In this document: positions 44,931 to 54,882 of the stretch, piece after piece
How the letters are laid out: every line of letters begins with the position of its first letter
Position numbering within the stretch: position 1 is the stretch's first letter
Source of the DNA: Dysgonomonas sp. 521
GTDB taxonomy: Bacteria; Bacteroidota; Bacteroidia; Bacteroidales; Dysgonomonadaceae
Length of the DNA stretch: 64,000 nucleotides
NCBI RefSeq assembly: GCF_010501055.1
Contig: NZ_QVMO01000006.1
Location: forward strand, 1-64,000
Reading direction: 5' to 3'
The notes under the pieces: generated by a model
Databases searched by the model: none
What the model was told of the DNA's origin: nothing
Seen by the model: the letters and a program-made list of their open reading frames with translations, nothing else
Made by a program: the position numbers and the translations under genes

Positions 44931-46106
44931 ATGACGGATAAAATTATGTATACCTATAGGGACTTTCTGAATAATGATAAGTTTGTAAAATGGCAAATAT
45001 TGCAAACGGAAGAACTAAATCAATACTGGATTGATTATCAGATTGAGTTCCCCCAACATAAGGAAGCCTTAGACAAAGCTGTGGAAGTTTTCAAAAATGT
45101 CCGGATCAATAATTATTTACCATCAGAAACTCAACAGGAGGCTCTATTAGACAGTATCAGGAAAGATACCTTATACCGAAAAAGAAGGATAAAAAGGCTA
45201 CAATATTACGCCGCTTCTGTAGCATGTATAGCAGTGCTTGTCGTATCCACCCTGCTGATTACGCACAATCGCGTTGTCCCTGAAAACAATGTTGTGCAAA
45301 TAATAGGAGAAACACAAGATGCGATGGATATTCAATTTATCAGTACAGGTAAACCCATGATCTTGCCTCAGGATGTAGAAATACAACTTACGGAAAACGG
45401 TGATGCTGCCATCGTAACCAAAGAAGGAGAAAACATAGAAAACCTGAACCTGTCCTCCAAAACAATGAATAAACTTATAGTCCCATTAGGGAAACGCTCA
45501 TCTCTGATCTTGGCCGACGGAACAAAAGTATGGTTGAATTCCGGTACGCAAATAGAATTTCCATCTGTATTTGATGGGCAAACAAGAGATATAAATATCC
45601 GTGGCGAAATATTTATTGATGTTGCAAAAAATGATAAAAAGCCATTCTACATACATACTTCACAATTTGATATTCAGGTAACGGGTACCAAATTTAACGT
45701 GTCTGCTTATGACGACGCACAAGTAAAATCTGTAGTCCTTGTCGAAGGACAGGTAAAAATACACGCTCCCGGAAACAAGCCAATGGAAATGAAACCCAAC
45801 GACCGGCTGACCTTTGATGGCGGAGCAATCAGCAAAGATATTGTAGACACCTCAGAATATATAAGCTGGAAAACAGGAATATTGAATTTTAAGAAAGCTT
45901 CACTGGCTGACATCCTGAATAAAGTAGGACGACACTATAATGTTAACTTTAAAAATCTCAAGTCTTCAACCCTGTCGGAGACAACATGCTCGGGTAAACT
46001 TGTCTTGGCCGAGAATATAGATAGTGTCATGATTGCTCTTTCTGTCTTGGCACCAATATCATACAGTAGAGAAGGAGATATAATTTATATTAAAAACGCT
46101 AAATAG
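44931..46106 (+). CDS. FecR-family anti-sigma factor
   Basis: A 391-residue inner-membrane protein. The cytoplasmic N-terminal segment (1-90) would hold the sigma factor, and a single transmembrane helix spans about 94-113. The periplasmic FecR domain (about 180-300) contains LADGTKVWLNSGTQIEFP and RGEIFIDVAKNDKKPF. The C-terminal DUF4974 domain (about 311-391), with LADILNKVGRHYNV, is thought to contact the STN domain of the partner transporter. It lies between the sigma gene and the STN-bearing SusC, as in other Bacteroidetes glycan-sensing switches. Confidence 0.93.
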   Translation: MTDKIMYTYRDFLNNDKFVKWQILQTEELNQYWIDYQIEFPQHKEALDKAVEVFKNVRINNYLPSETQQEALLDSIRKDTLYRKRRIKRLQYYAASVACIAVLVVSTLLITHNRVVPENNVVQIIGETQDAMDIQFISTGKPMILPQDVEIQLTENGDAAIVTKEGENIENLNLSSKTMNKLIVPLGKRSSLILADGTKVWLNSGTQIEFPSVFDGQTRDINIRGEIFIDVAKNDKKPFYIHTSQFDIQVTGTKFNVSAYDDAQVKSVVLVEGQVKIHAPGNKPMEMKPNDRLTFDGGAISKDIVDTSEYISWKTGILNFKKASLADILNKVGRHYNVNFKNLKSSTLSETTCSGKLVLAENIDSVMIALSVLAPISYSREGDIIYIKNAK

Positions 46107-46146
46107 AATGCCTATGGTAAAACACTAATTATTAGAACTAACAACT

Positions 46147-46187
46147 ATGAAAAAACTAATCGAGCAGTAGTACCAGTACTGCCCGAT
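46147..46187 (+). promoter_or_regulatory. Leader mini-ORF with hairpin upstream of susC
   Basis: A seven-codon reading frame, MKKLIEQ-stop (46147-46170), overlaps an inverted repeat of 11 of 13 paired bases (46159-46171 with 46175-46187). It lies 56 bp before the SusC start codon. It could be a leader or translational control hairpin. It is not followed by a T-run, and chance cannot be excluded. Confidence 0.35.
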
Positions 46188-46242
46188 TATAAGTCTAATT
46201 TACAAATTCAAAAAAATTGTAAACCAAATTCTTTACAAATTT

Positions 46243-49200
46243 ATGAAACAAAGTAATATCTTAGATCGGATTGCTGATTTAAATCGCAATCCAATTATTA
46301 AAATTATGAAAATCACATTGTTTTTATCTTTTGCCTGTGTATTTTCATTACTTGCAAATAATACATATTCACAACAAACGAATTTTTCTTTCAATTTAAA
46401 AAATGTGACGCTTGCCCAGCTTTTTACAGAAATAGAAAATGAAAGTGAATATGTTTTTCTCGTAAATGATAATGCAAACGCAGAATTGTCTAAAAAAGTT
46501 TCCGTTTATATCGAAAATGGTAACATTTTTGAAGTTTTGGATGCCGTGATGAAAGAAAGATCATTGTCCTATGTTGTAACAGGAAGACAGATCTCAGTAT
46601 ACAGAAAGAAAAGAGAAAATCCAGTTAATAATGTTATCCCCAATCCCGAACCTGAACAACAAAGAAAAATAGTAGTTACAGGACTAGTAACCACCGACCT
46701 GAATGAACCTCTGGTAGGAGTAACAGTAAGGGAAAACAATACACAAACAGGGACATTTACCGACGAAAACGGTAAATACGTCATTGAAGTGAGCAATGCC
46801 GAAGCAGAACTCATATTTTCATATATCGGTTTTAAAACACAAAAAATCAGCATCAAAGGAAAAACCGAAATAAACCTTAAGATGGAAGAAGACATTTCTA
46901 CCCTAAAAGATGTTGTAGTAACTGTCGGCTATGGTACACAAACCAAAGTATCCATCACAGGAGCAGTATCGTCTGTCACCTCAGACGACATACGTAAAAG
47001 CTCGTCTACCAGTTTTGGTAACGCCCTGCAAGGACGTATTACAGGACTTAGTTCGACCCAATCGGGAGGGGGAGCGCCCGGATTAGATGATGCTGAAATA
47101 TACCTTCGCGGAGCCGCTACCACAAACGGAAAGTCTCCATTGATACTGGTTGACGGTGTACCTCGCGACCTGCGTACACTCGATGTTACCGAGGTAGAAA
47201 GTGTAAGTGTACTCAAAGATGCTTCTGCTACAGCCGTATTTGGTGTGCGGGGAGCTAATGGGGTTATTATAGTAACCACAAAACGCGGTGTTGCCGGAAA
47301 AGCCCAGTTATCAGTTTCGGCCTCTCAGGTATTCACATCATTAACACGCAAGCCACCTAGATTATCGGCTCTTGAATTTATTGATTTAAGAAATGAAGCA
47401 TATAAATATAGCAATGAACCCGAGATGGCATTTTCGCCTGAAGTAAGAGCCAAATTTGAAAATCCGTTATTAGGATTAAATCCAAACGATCCTGACTATG
47501 CACAAAATGCAGCAAACCGGAAACATTTATACCCCGATCATTATTATTACGATGATTTCTTCAAAGACTATGCTCCCGAAACCCGTATAAATGCTAATAT
47601 ACAAGGAGGAACCGAAAAAGTCCTTTACTTCATGAATGTAGGCTATCTGCATCAGGGAGGACATCTCAAAACAGAACCAAAATCGAAACTGGGATACGAT
47701 CCTTCACTCAAACTAGACAGGTGGAGCTTCAGAGCCAATATGGATTACAATATGACAAGCTGGCTGAAAGCAAAGCTGAACATTGGAACATATATCGAGA
47801 AACAAAACTCTCCTAACTACAGGCCTTTCAGTACTTACGAAGAGTTTTTCAGGGGAATTATCCAGGAGGTATACCGCCTTAATCCAACAATTATAGGTCC
47901 GACAACAATTGCCGGAATAGACGAAACTACTCCAGCCAACGCAGTTATTAACACTGGTCCAAGAGTGGGTGGCGACAGATCCGTATATGGTCTTATCAAC
48001 AGGAACGGGTATTATGTAGACACACGTACCAACCTGAATACGTCTATAGAAATGGAAATGGACTTGAGCGAATTTGTGACCAAAGGCCTATCTCTGAAGG
48101 GAATGATAGCCTACGATTCATATCCTACAAGTTCGTTGTTAGGGCAACGGGATGAAATCCAGTATTTTGCCGATCCGGATTACAGCAGTGATAAAGTAAT
48201 ATATTCCAGAATTGCAGGATCAGAAAATCCAATGTCCTTATCCAGATGGTCTTCGAGCCGGTATCAGATAAATGCACAGGCTTCGATAAACTATAGCAGA
48301 AAGTTTGGCGACCACAGTGTGGGAGGTATGTTTGTTGTGCAACGCGATCATTGGGAAAGCTCAGGAGCCGAAATACCTTACAATATGCTTGGGCTGGCAG
48401 GACGTGCTACCTACAACTACAAAAGCCGTTATTTTGCCGAGTTTAACATAGGTTACAATGGATCGGAACAATTTGCGCCGGCCAATCGTTATGGTACATT
48501 TCCGGCCTTCTCTGTAGGATGGGTAGTCTCTAACGAAAAATTCCTGGCAGAAAACAAATACCTTACCTATCTCAAACTGAGAGCTTCGTATGGAAAAGTA
48601 GGAAACGATAAACTCGGAGGTTCCCGTTTTTTATATCAGGATGATATAAAACTTGTAGGACAGGGAACAACAGTAGGAGGAGTTGGTCTGGGACAGCAAG
48701 TATCAACCATTCTTCTGGGAAATCATAGCCTGCAATGGGAAGTTGCCGATAAATACAATTTTGGTGTCGATTTCCAGATAACCAATAACCTCACAGGAGC
48801 ATTTGATTATTTCAGGGAAAACCGGAGTAAAATATTGATTACCAGAAATTCCGTACCAATGTTCCAGGGAGTTTCACAGGGCGCTCTACCAAAAGCCAAC
48901 CTGGGGAAAGCCGAAAATAAGGGAATAGAATTTGAACTTGCCTACAGTAAACAATTAAGCAATGACTGGCATCTAAGGGTAAAAGGAAATATAGCAACAA
49001 ATAAAAACAAAATTACAGCCTTTGATGAAGTGCCTGCCGATGATTCATACGCATACCAATACCGTACTACAGGCTATGCAATAGATCAAAACTGGGGACT
49101 CAAAGTTGATAAGAGTTCTCCCGGCAAAGGCTATTGGACTTCACAAGAAGAAATAGATGCAAGCGGCCTCACTTACGAAATAGGTAATCCGCGTCCCGGA

Positions 49201-49758
49201 GATTTGAAATATCAGGATCTGAATGGAGATAATCTGATAAATAGTAAAGATTATGCACCCATCGGAAACTCTGGTATCCCGGGGTTAACTTATGGACTGG
49301 ATGTAAATGTAACCTTCAAAGGTTTCGATCTCTCTGTATTCTTTTCAGGAGTCGGTAAATATTCAACTATCTGGAATGGGTTGGGTATCTATGAGACCGA
49401 AGGTACTGGAACCTATTACGAGTACCATAAAAATGCGTGGACTCCAGAACGTTACGCAAGCGGTGCAAAAATTACATATCCTACACTGAGCAAATCGAAT
49501 GGTTCAAATCATGTACCTAATGATTTCTTTTTACAAGATAGGTCTTTTATCCGTTTAAAAAACCTCGAATTTGGATATACTATCCCAAAAAACACACTGA
49601 AAGTAATAGGTGTGAGTGAATTGAGACTATACGTGACAGGACAGAATTTATTTTTATGGGATAAGTTAACAATAAAGCATCAGGACCCGGAAAAAACCGA
49701 TCCGAGAAGATATCCTATTACTAAACTTATGGGATTTGGTCTTAATGTAACCTTTTAA
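46243..49758 (+). CDS. SusC-like TonB-dependent transporter/transducer with STN domain
   Basis: A 1171-residue outer-membrane transporter with a long signal region (cleaved near NNTYSQ). The STN domain (about 46-125) contains NVTLAQLFTEIENESEYVF and is the part that signals to the FecR-type anti-sigma factor. Next come a carboxypeptidase-like domain (about 145-230), the plug (about 232-350; QGRITGLSS, ILVDGVPRDLRTLD, VLKDASATAVFGVRGANG) and a barrel ending LMGFGLNVTF. It pairs with the SusD-like gene 10 bp downstream. Full length, no defects seen. Confidence 0.96.
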   Translation: MKQSNILDRIADLNRNPIIKIMKITLFLSFACVFSLLANNTYSQQTNFSFNLKNVTLAQLFTEIENESEYVFLVNDNANAELSKKVSVYIENGNIFEVLDAVMKERSLSYVVTGRQISVYRKKRENPVNNVIPNPEPEQQRKIVVTGLVTTDLNEPLVGVTVRENNTQTGTFTDENGKYVIEVSNAEAELIFSYIGFKTQKISIKGKTEINLKMEEDISTLKDVVVTVGYGTQTKVSITGAVSSVTSDDIRKSSSTSFGNALQGRITGLSSTQSGGGAPGLDDAEIYLRGAATTNGKSPLILVDGVPRDLRTLDVTEVESVSVLKDASATAVFGVRGANGVIIVTTKRGVAGKAQLSVSASQVFTSLTRKPPRLSALEFIDLRNEAYKYSNEPEMAFSPEVRAKFENPLLGLNPNDPDYAQNAANRKHLYPDHYYYDDFFKDYAPETRINANIQGGTEKVLYFMNVGYLHQGGHLKTEPKSKLGYDPSLKLDRWSFRANMDYNMTSWLKAKLNIGTYIEKQNSPNYRPFSTYEEFFRGIIQEVYRLNPTIIGPTTIAGIDETTPANAVINTGPRVGGDRSVYGLINRNGYYVDTRTNLNTSIEMEMDLSEFVTKGLSLKGMIAYDSYPTSSLLGQRDEIQYFADPDYSSDKVIYSRIAGSENPMSLSRWSSSRYQINAQASINYSRKFGDHSVGGMFVVQRDHWESSGAEIPYNMLGLAGRATYNYKSRYFAEFNIGYNGSEQFAPANRYGTFPAFSVGWVVSNEKFLAENKYLTYLKLRASYGKVGNDKLGGSRFLYQDDIKLVGQGTTVGGVGLGQQVSTILLGNHSLQWEVADKYNFGVDFQITNNLTGAFDYFRENRSKILITRNSVPMFQGVSQGALPKANLGKAENKGIEFELAYSKQLSNDWHLRVKGNIATNKNKITAFDEVPADDSYAYQYRTTGYAIDQNWGLKVDKSSPGKGYWTSQEEIDASGLTYEIGNPRPGDLKYQDLNGDNLINSKDYAPIGNSGIPGLTYGLDVNVTFKGFDLSVFFSGVGKYSTIWNGLGIYETEGTGTYYEYHKNAWTPERYASGAKITYPTLSKSNGSNHVPNDFFLQDRSFIRLKNLEFGYTIPKNTLKVIGVSELRLYVTGQNLFLWDKLTIKHQDPEKTDPRRYPITKLMGFGLNVTF

Positions 49759-49768
49759 TCAATGAATT

Positions 49769-51733
49769 ATGAAAACAATAAATAATATTCTAATCATTAT
49801 ATCATTTTTGTGTTTATTAGCCTTTACTTCGTGCAACGATGTTTTAGATCAGGCACCTGACGGAAAAACCAGTTTGGATGAAGTATTTGCAGACCATTTC
49901 AAGACCGGGGCTTACCTCAATACATGCTATGCCAAACTCCCGTTATATGGAAAAAGTTGGTCATGGTTATCCAGGGGGCCGGTATCTACCTGTGATGATG
50001 CATGGGACAACGATGAGATTATTTATCCATACGGAGTATCGGCCCGCATGATGAACGGTGTGGCTTCTGCCGATCAGTATCCGATGACAAGCCACGAATT
50101 TGACTTCAAAGACAATCATAAATATGAACGTCATTTTGCCGCTATTTACGATTGTTCCGTTTTTATCCAAAGAATAGGTGGAGCCAATGTAAAAACAGAA
50201 GCGGAAAGAAACAGATGGAAAGCCGAAGCACATTTACTTAGAGCATATTACTATTCCGAATTATTGAGATGGTTTGGGACTGGAGTACCCATTATACGGG
50301 AGCCCTACAGTCTTGAAGATGATTATACCAAAATAGAAAAGCCATCTTTTATAGAAGTAGTAAGGTTTATTATCGAAGACTGTGATGTTGCGCTCAACAC
50401 AGCCGAACTACCTTGGCGCATAACAACAGGTACAGAGAAAGCAAGAGCAACAAAAGCACTTGCCGAGGCTATAAAATCCCGCATGATGCTTTATGCAGCA
50501 AGCCCTTTGTACAACGATGGAGCCGACCTGTGGGAAGAAGCTTATCAAGTAAACAAAACTGCTCTTCAAAATCTAAGGACTAATGGTTATCAATTGTATA
50601 ATAAGGTTCACTTCCCTGACATTTTCTCAAACGATCAGGATAATCCTGAAAATGAAACACATGTGCCTACCAAAGCTTCAAGTCTCATGTACGAATATTT
50701 TACACAGAACTACGATTATTCGGCCAATCCGATAGATACAGAAACTATCTATTCCAGCTGGACAGAATCGCACTGGAACTCCGAAGATTACGAGTTTCAC
50801 TTTGGATGTATCGGAGCACAAACAGGAGGTAAATCGGGTTCAGTGCCAACACAGGAACTTGTAGACGCTTATGAAACCACAAACGGGAAAACTGTCCTAG
50901 ACCTGAAAAAACCATATTTGGATGAAAAGCATCTTGATCCAAACTACAACAAGGACAATACATTGTACGATCCTAAAAATCCGTACAAAAACAGAGATCC
51001 ACGTTTCTACTCTTCTATCTACTTCAACGGATCGAAAAGGACATGTAAATGGGAATTTTCTGAAACACCGGAATGCAAAGATAACTTTGACTATAGTCCT
51101 AACGGAAACGGCCCGGTATACCGCACCCGTATTATTTCTACATGGTTGGGCGAACCTATAACAGGTATTGATACCGAATCGCGTACCAAAACGCGTACAG
51201 GTTACTATTGTCGCAAATATACACATCCTAATTCAGGCTGGGGACAGGGCGTAGTAGGACCTGTAGAAAAATTATTCAGGCTGGCCGAAATCATATTGAA
51301 TTGCGCCGAAACAGCGGCCGAATCAGGACATCTTGACGAAGCCTACGCACTGGTAAATGAAGTACGTGCACGTGTTTCCATGCCGGCTCTGCCTGCCGAT
51401 GTAAAAGGCAACAAAGAGCAATTGATTCTGCGCATCAGGCACGAAAGAAGAGTCGAACTGGCTTTAGAGCCTCATCGCTTCTTTGACGTACGCCGCTGGC
51501 AGAAACCTGATGGAGACCTAAAGGATACAGACAAATGGCTTACAGCAATGGAGATAACAAGAGTCGATAATCCTGATGGCAGTTTTTCTCATTTCTCTTA
51601 CAAGAGGAGATCTATACGTCCGCAAGAGCGCTTGTGCTATACCAATAAATATTTAAAGGCCCCTATTCCTAAGAGCGAGGCCTCCAAAATGTATAATCTG
51701 ACAGGGGTAAACTGGCAGAATCCAGGTTGGTAA
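49769..51733 (+). CDS. SusD/RagB-family lipoprotein
   Basis: A 654-residue surface glycan-binding lipoprotein, partner of the SusC 10 bp upstream. The lipobox FTSC gives Cys22, followed by NDVLDQAPDGKTSLDE. Helical core features include AEAHLLRAYYYSELLRWFG. The C-terminal SusD segment is IRHERRVELALEPHRFFDVR, and the protein ends in NWQNPGW. It is somewhat longer than classic SusD (about 550) but within the family range. Confidence 0.95.
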   Translation: MKTINNILIIISFLCLLAFTSCNDVLDQAPDGKTSLDEVFADHFKTGAYLNTCYAKLPLYGKSWSWLSRGPVSTCDDAWDNDEIIYPYGVSARMMNGVASADQYPMTSHEFDFKDNHKYERHFAAIYDCSVFIQRIGGANVKTEAERNRWKAEAHLLRAYYYSELLRWFGTGVPIIREPYSLEDDYTKIEKPSFIEVVRFIIEDCDVALNTAELPWRITTGTEKARATKALAEAIKSRMMLYAASPLYNDGADLWEEAYQVNKTALQNLRTNGYQLYNKVHFPDIFSNDQDNPENETHVPTKASSLMYEYFTQNYDYSANPIDTETIYSSWTESHWNSEDYEFHFGCIGAQTGGKSGSVPTQELVDAYETTNGKTVLDLKKPYLDEKHLDPNYNKDNTLYDPKNPYKNRDPRFYSSIYFNGSKRTCKWEFSETPECKDNFDYSPNGNGPVYRTRIISTWLGEPITGIDTESRTKTRTGYYCRKYTHPNSGWGQGVVGPVEKLFRLAEIILNCAETAAESGHLDEAYALVNEVRARVSMPALPADVKGNKEQLILRIRHERRVELALEPHRFFDVRRWQKPDGDLKDTDKWLTAMEITRVDNPDGSFSHFSYKRRSIRPQERLCYTNKYLKAPIPKSEASKMYNLTGVNWQNPGW

Positions 51734-51763
51734 CAATATTTTCTATTCGAAAAAAATATAATT

Positions 51764-54700
51764 ATGATATATAAAAAATTTATTCAGATAGCATTTTTAA
51801 TATTCCTTTTCTCGAGTACTATCTTTGCGCAAGATAACCTCCGGAATGCTGAAATACAGGGAGTGGTAAAGGATGAGTATGGAAAGCCCTTTGCCGGGGT
51901 TGTAATACAATCTGAGTTCGGGAAAAACATGGTAACATCGGATAGTGAAGGCTCTTTTTCTATCTATGTGACCGATAAGAGCAAGTATATAACATTATCT
52001 GGCATCGGTTACCTTACACACAAAGTTCAGGCTCAGGATAATGATAAAGTGGAGATAGTCATGAAGCGGGATCTACTCAATGAAGATATAATGATCTCTG
52101 ATGGTTTTTCTTCCGTGTCGAAGGGGACATTAGCAGGTTCTGCTTCTACAGTAAGTGGCAATGAGCTACAGAAATCCCCTGTAGCTACTCTTAGTTCGAC
52201 TTTGGCAGGCCGGTTGTCTGGTCTTACCACCCGCGAGAATTCTTCGGAATGGGCGCGTATCGACAATAGCTTATGGATCAGGGGAGCCAATGTAAATGGC
52301 GCACAAACGCCACTTATCATTGTCGATGGATTTCTTATCCCAACCGATGCTCAGGCTAGTTTAGACCACATCACTCCTGCTGAAATAGAATCGGTTACAA
52401 TACTGAAAGATGCTTCCCTACTAGCTTTATATGGAATAAAAGGCGCAAGTGGTGCTCTTGTTGTAACAACAAAGAGAGGAAAACCCGGAGAACTTAAAAT
52501 AGGTGTCCGTATAGATGGCAGTATGCAAAATGTGACATCTAAACCATACCGGGCCAATTCTGCCGATTATGTACGCATGAGAAATCAGGCAGCCTACAAC
52601 GATAATCCAGAGGGAGGTATGTACCAGATGTTTACCGAAGACCAGGTAGGAAAATTTACCTCTGGAGCCGATCGCGAACACTATCCAAGCCAGGATTGGT
52701 ACAAGGAATTCATGAAAGATTTTTCATACATGCAACGTGTTGGACTCAACCTCAGCGGAGGTTCCGATAAGGTAAGGTTCTTTTCTAACGTCAATATGAT
52801 GAATCAGAATACGAATTTCAAAATTTCGGAAAAAGAGAAATTCAACCCTACGCCAAACTATTTCTGGGGCAACATGCGAACAAATCTCGACGCCAATCTG
52901 GGTAAACATTTCAGAGCATTTCTTAATATTGCAGGAAACCTGAAAAGGGAAAAAACGACCGAAGCAAACATGACAAATGTATATCAAGGCATGTTCGACT
53001 TACCACCTACTCTGTACGGAAATGTTACACCGGAGATAATAGACCCCGTTACCGGAGAAATAATACAAGAAGGCGGGAAAATATTGGTAACTCCTAATAT
53101 AGACAATAACGTTTATGGTAGGATTAACCGCCAGGGCTATACCCAGCATACAACTACTTCGATATACTCTAATTTTGGGCTCGAACTGGATATGTCTTTC
53201 CTTACTCCCGGCCTTAAAGCCACAGGAACTGTAGGGTTTATGAATAACAACAGGAAAAGCCTTTTTACAACACAGGATTACGAACGCTGGATCAGGGTTA
53301 CTGATACCCCATCTGATTGGGATGAACTGAAATTTGAGAAAAAAGGAACAAATGAAGACACATTCCTCTCATATAGCAAAAGTGAGTATAATTATTATAA
53401 TCTCAACTATAAGGGAGCATTGGATTATGCTGCCAGCTTTGGCAAACACAATGTCAGCGCTTATGCCTATGCCATGTATCAGGAGATAGTAAGATGGGAG
53501 AACCTTCCTCTTAAATATATCTATTCGGGTATACAGGCTTCTTACAATTACGACAACAGGTATATACTTTCTGTTGGTACAGGATATTCGGGTTCGGATA
53601 ACTTTGCCAAAGGAAACCGTTTCCATACCACCCCTGCTATTGCCGGAGCATGGATTGCCTCCAACGAGTCATTCCTGAAAAATGTAAAATGGTTATCGTT
53701 ATTGAAGTTTAAGGCTTCTTACGGAAAGAATGCAAATGATGACACCGGAGCTCCTCGCTATCCTTATATAAATAACGTACAAGGTGTAGATGAGGGTTTC
53801 ATAGCCAACCTTAACTATAGCCCCGAAATGGTGAAAAAGCAAAACTATGGAATCGAACTCGGACTATTTGACGGACTGCATATATCTTTCGATTTATACA
53901 GGCACAAAATGGATAATATGTATATAAACGTGTCTTCCAATATCCCGTCTTATCATGGCAATACCGGTGTATTCCCTAGCCTTAATGCTGGCGCTAAAAA
54001 GAACAAAGGATATGAACTGGAAGCCTCTTACATCAAAAATGTGAATAAAGACCTGTCTTTCAATATCGGAGGATTCCTTTCGTATAATAAGAATGAATAT
54101 ACAAGAGTAGTAGAAGAAATCAGAGGTGATGACTATGTTTACCCAAATCGTACAGTCGGCTATGCCGTTGGTCAAACATGGGGATATCTTACCGATTTTT
54201 CGAACGGCAATGGCTTGTTCAATAGCCAGGAAGAACTGGATGAATACCAGTCGCGTATTACATATTCTTTCAATAAGCCAAGACTGGGTGATATTAAGTA
54301 TAAGGATTTGAATAATGATGGCGTAATTGACGATAAAGATAAGGCTCCAATAGGTTCTGGTGCTATACCTAACTATTATTTTGCTTTGTCATTAGGCGCT
54401 AAATACAAAAACTTCGATTTCAGTGTAATGTTTCAGGGTGTAGAGAATTACAAGACATGTTCTTCCAATACATTGGGTATAAACGAAGGTTTCTTCACCG
54501 ATGGGCTCTATTCGTCGCGCCACCTTAAAGCATGGACAAAAGATCGGTATGATGCAGGTGAAGAAATTCTTCATCCCGCACTTACCCTGCAAAGTGCAAG
54601 TGCAAACACCCAGGTCAACGATTACTTCTTGGTAGACAGATCGTATTTGAGGCTGAAGAATATTGAAATCGGATACAGCCTGCCATCCAGAATATCAAAA

Positions 54701-54856
54701 GCTATAAGGGCAAGTAATATCCGGATCTCATTAAGCGCCCAGAACCTGATCACATGGGACCATCTGGATAAATATGACTTTGGGCCTGAGGCTGGAGACT
54801 ATAACCACCTGCCGGTTTTCAGAGTGTATAACCTAGGATTTGGTATTCAATTTTGA
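51764..54856 (+). CDS. SusC-like TonB-dependent transporter (second, no STN domain)
   Basis: A 1030-residue outer-membrane transporter with a signal peptide (cleaved near STIFAQ) and a carboxypeptidase-like domain (about 28-105). The plug contains STLAGRLSGLTTRE, LIIVDGFLIPTDA and ILKDASLLALYGIKGASG, and the barrel ends NLGFGIQF. Unlike the transporter at 46243 it has no STN domain, so it cannot itself signal to the anti-sigma factor. It probably imports a second product of the same glycan. It is 30 bp downstream of the first SusD, in one operon. Confidence 0.95.
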   Translation: MIYKKFIQIAFLIFLFSSTIFAQDNLRNAEIQGVVKDEYGKPFAGVVIQSEFGKNMVTSDSEGSFSIYVTDKSKYITLSGIGYLTHKVQAQDNDKVEIVMKRDLLNEDIMISDGFSSVSKGTLAGSASTVSGNELQKSPVATLSSTLAGRLSGLTTRENSSEWARIDNSLWIRGANVNGAQTPLIIVDGFLIPTDAQASLDHITPAEIESVTILKDASLLALYGIKGASGALVVTTKRGKPGELKIGVRIDGSMQNVTSKPYRANSADYVRMRNQAAYNDNPEGGMYQMFTEDQVGKFTSGADREHYPSQDWYKEFMKDFSYMQRVGLNLSGGSDKVRFFSNVNMMNQNTNFKISEKEKFNPTPNYFWGNMRTNLDANLGKHFRAFLNIAGNLKREKTTEANMTNVYQGMFDLPPTLYGNVTPEIIDPVTGEIIQEGGKILVTPNIDNNVYGRINRQGYTQHTTTSIYSNFGLELDMSFLTPGLKATGTVGFMNNNRKSLFTTQDYERWIRVTDTPSDWDELKFEKKGTNEDTFLSYSKSEYNYYNLNYKGALDYAASFGKHNVSAYAYAMYQEIVRWENLPLKYIYSGIQASYNYDNRYILSVGTGYSGSDNFAKGNRFHTTPAIAGAWIASNESFLKNVKWLSLLKFKASYGKNANDDTGAPRYPYINNVQGVDEGFIANLNYSPEMVKKQNYGIELGLFDGLHISFDLYRHKMDNMYINVSSNIPSYHGNTGVFPSLNAGAKKNKGYELEASYIKNVNKDLSFNIGGFLSYNKNEYTRVVEEIRGDDYVYPNRTVGYAVGQTWGYLTDFSNGNGLFNSQEELDEYQSRITYSFNKPRLGDIKYKDLNNDGVIDDKDKAPIGSGAIPNYYFALSLGAKYKNFDFSVMFQGVENYKTCSSNTLGINEGFFTDGLYSSRHLKAWTKDRYDAGEEILHPALTLQSASANTQVNDYFLVDRSYLRLKNIEIGYSLPSRISKAIRASNIRISLSAQNLITWDHLDKYDFGPEAGDYNHLPVFRVYNLGFGIQF

Positions 54857-54882
54857 TATTGCGAATTTATAACAAAATAGAT

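Noticed and set aside
54853-54882. Earlier TTG start for the second SusD-like protein overlapping the SusC stop
   Set aside because: The signal peptide with lipobox begins properly at the ATG at 54883.
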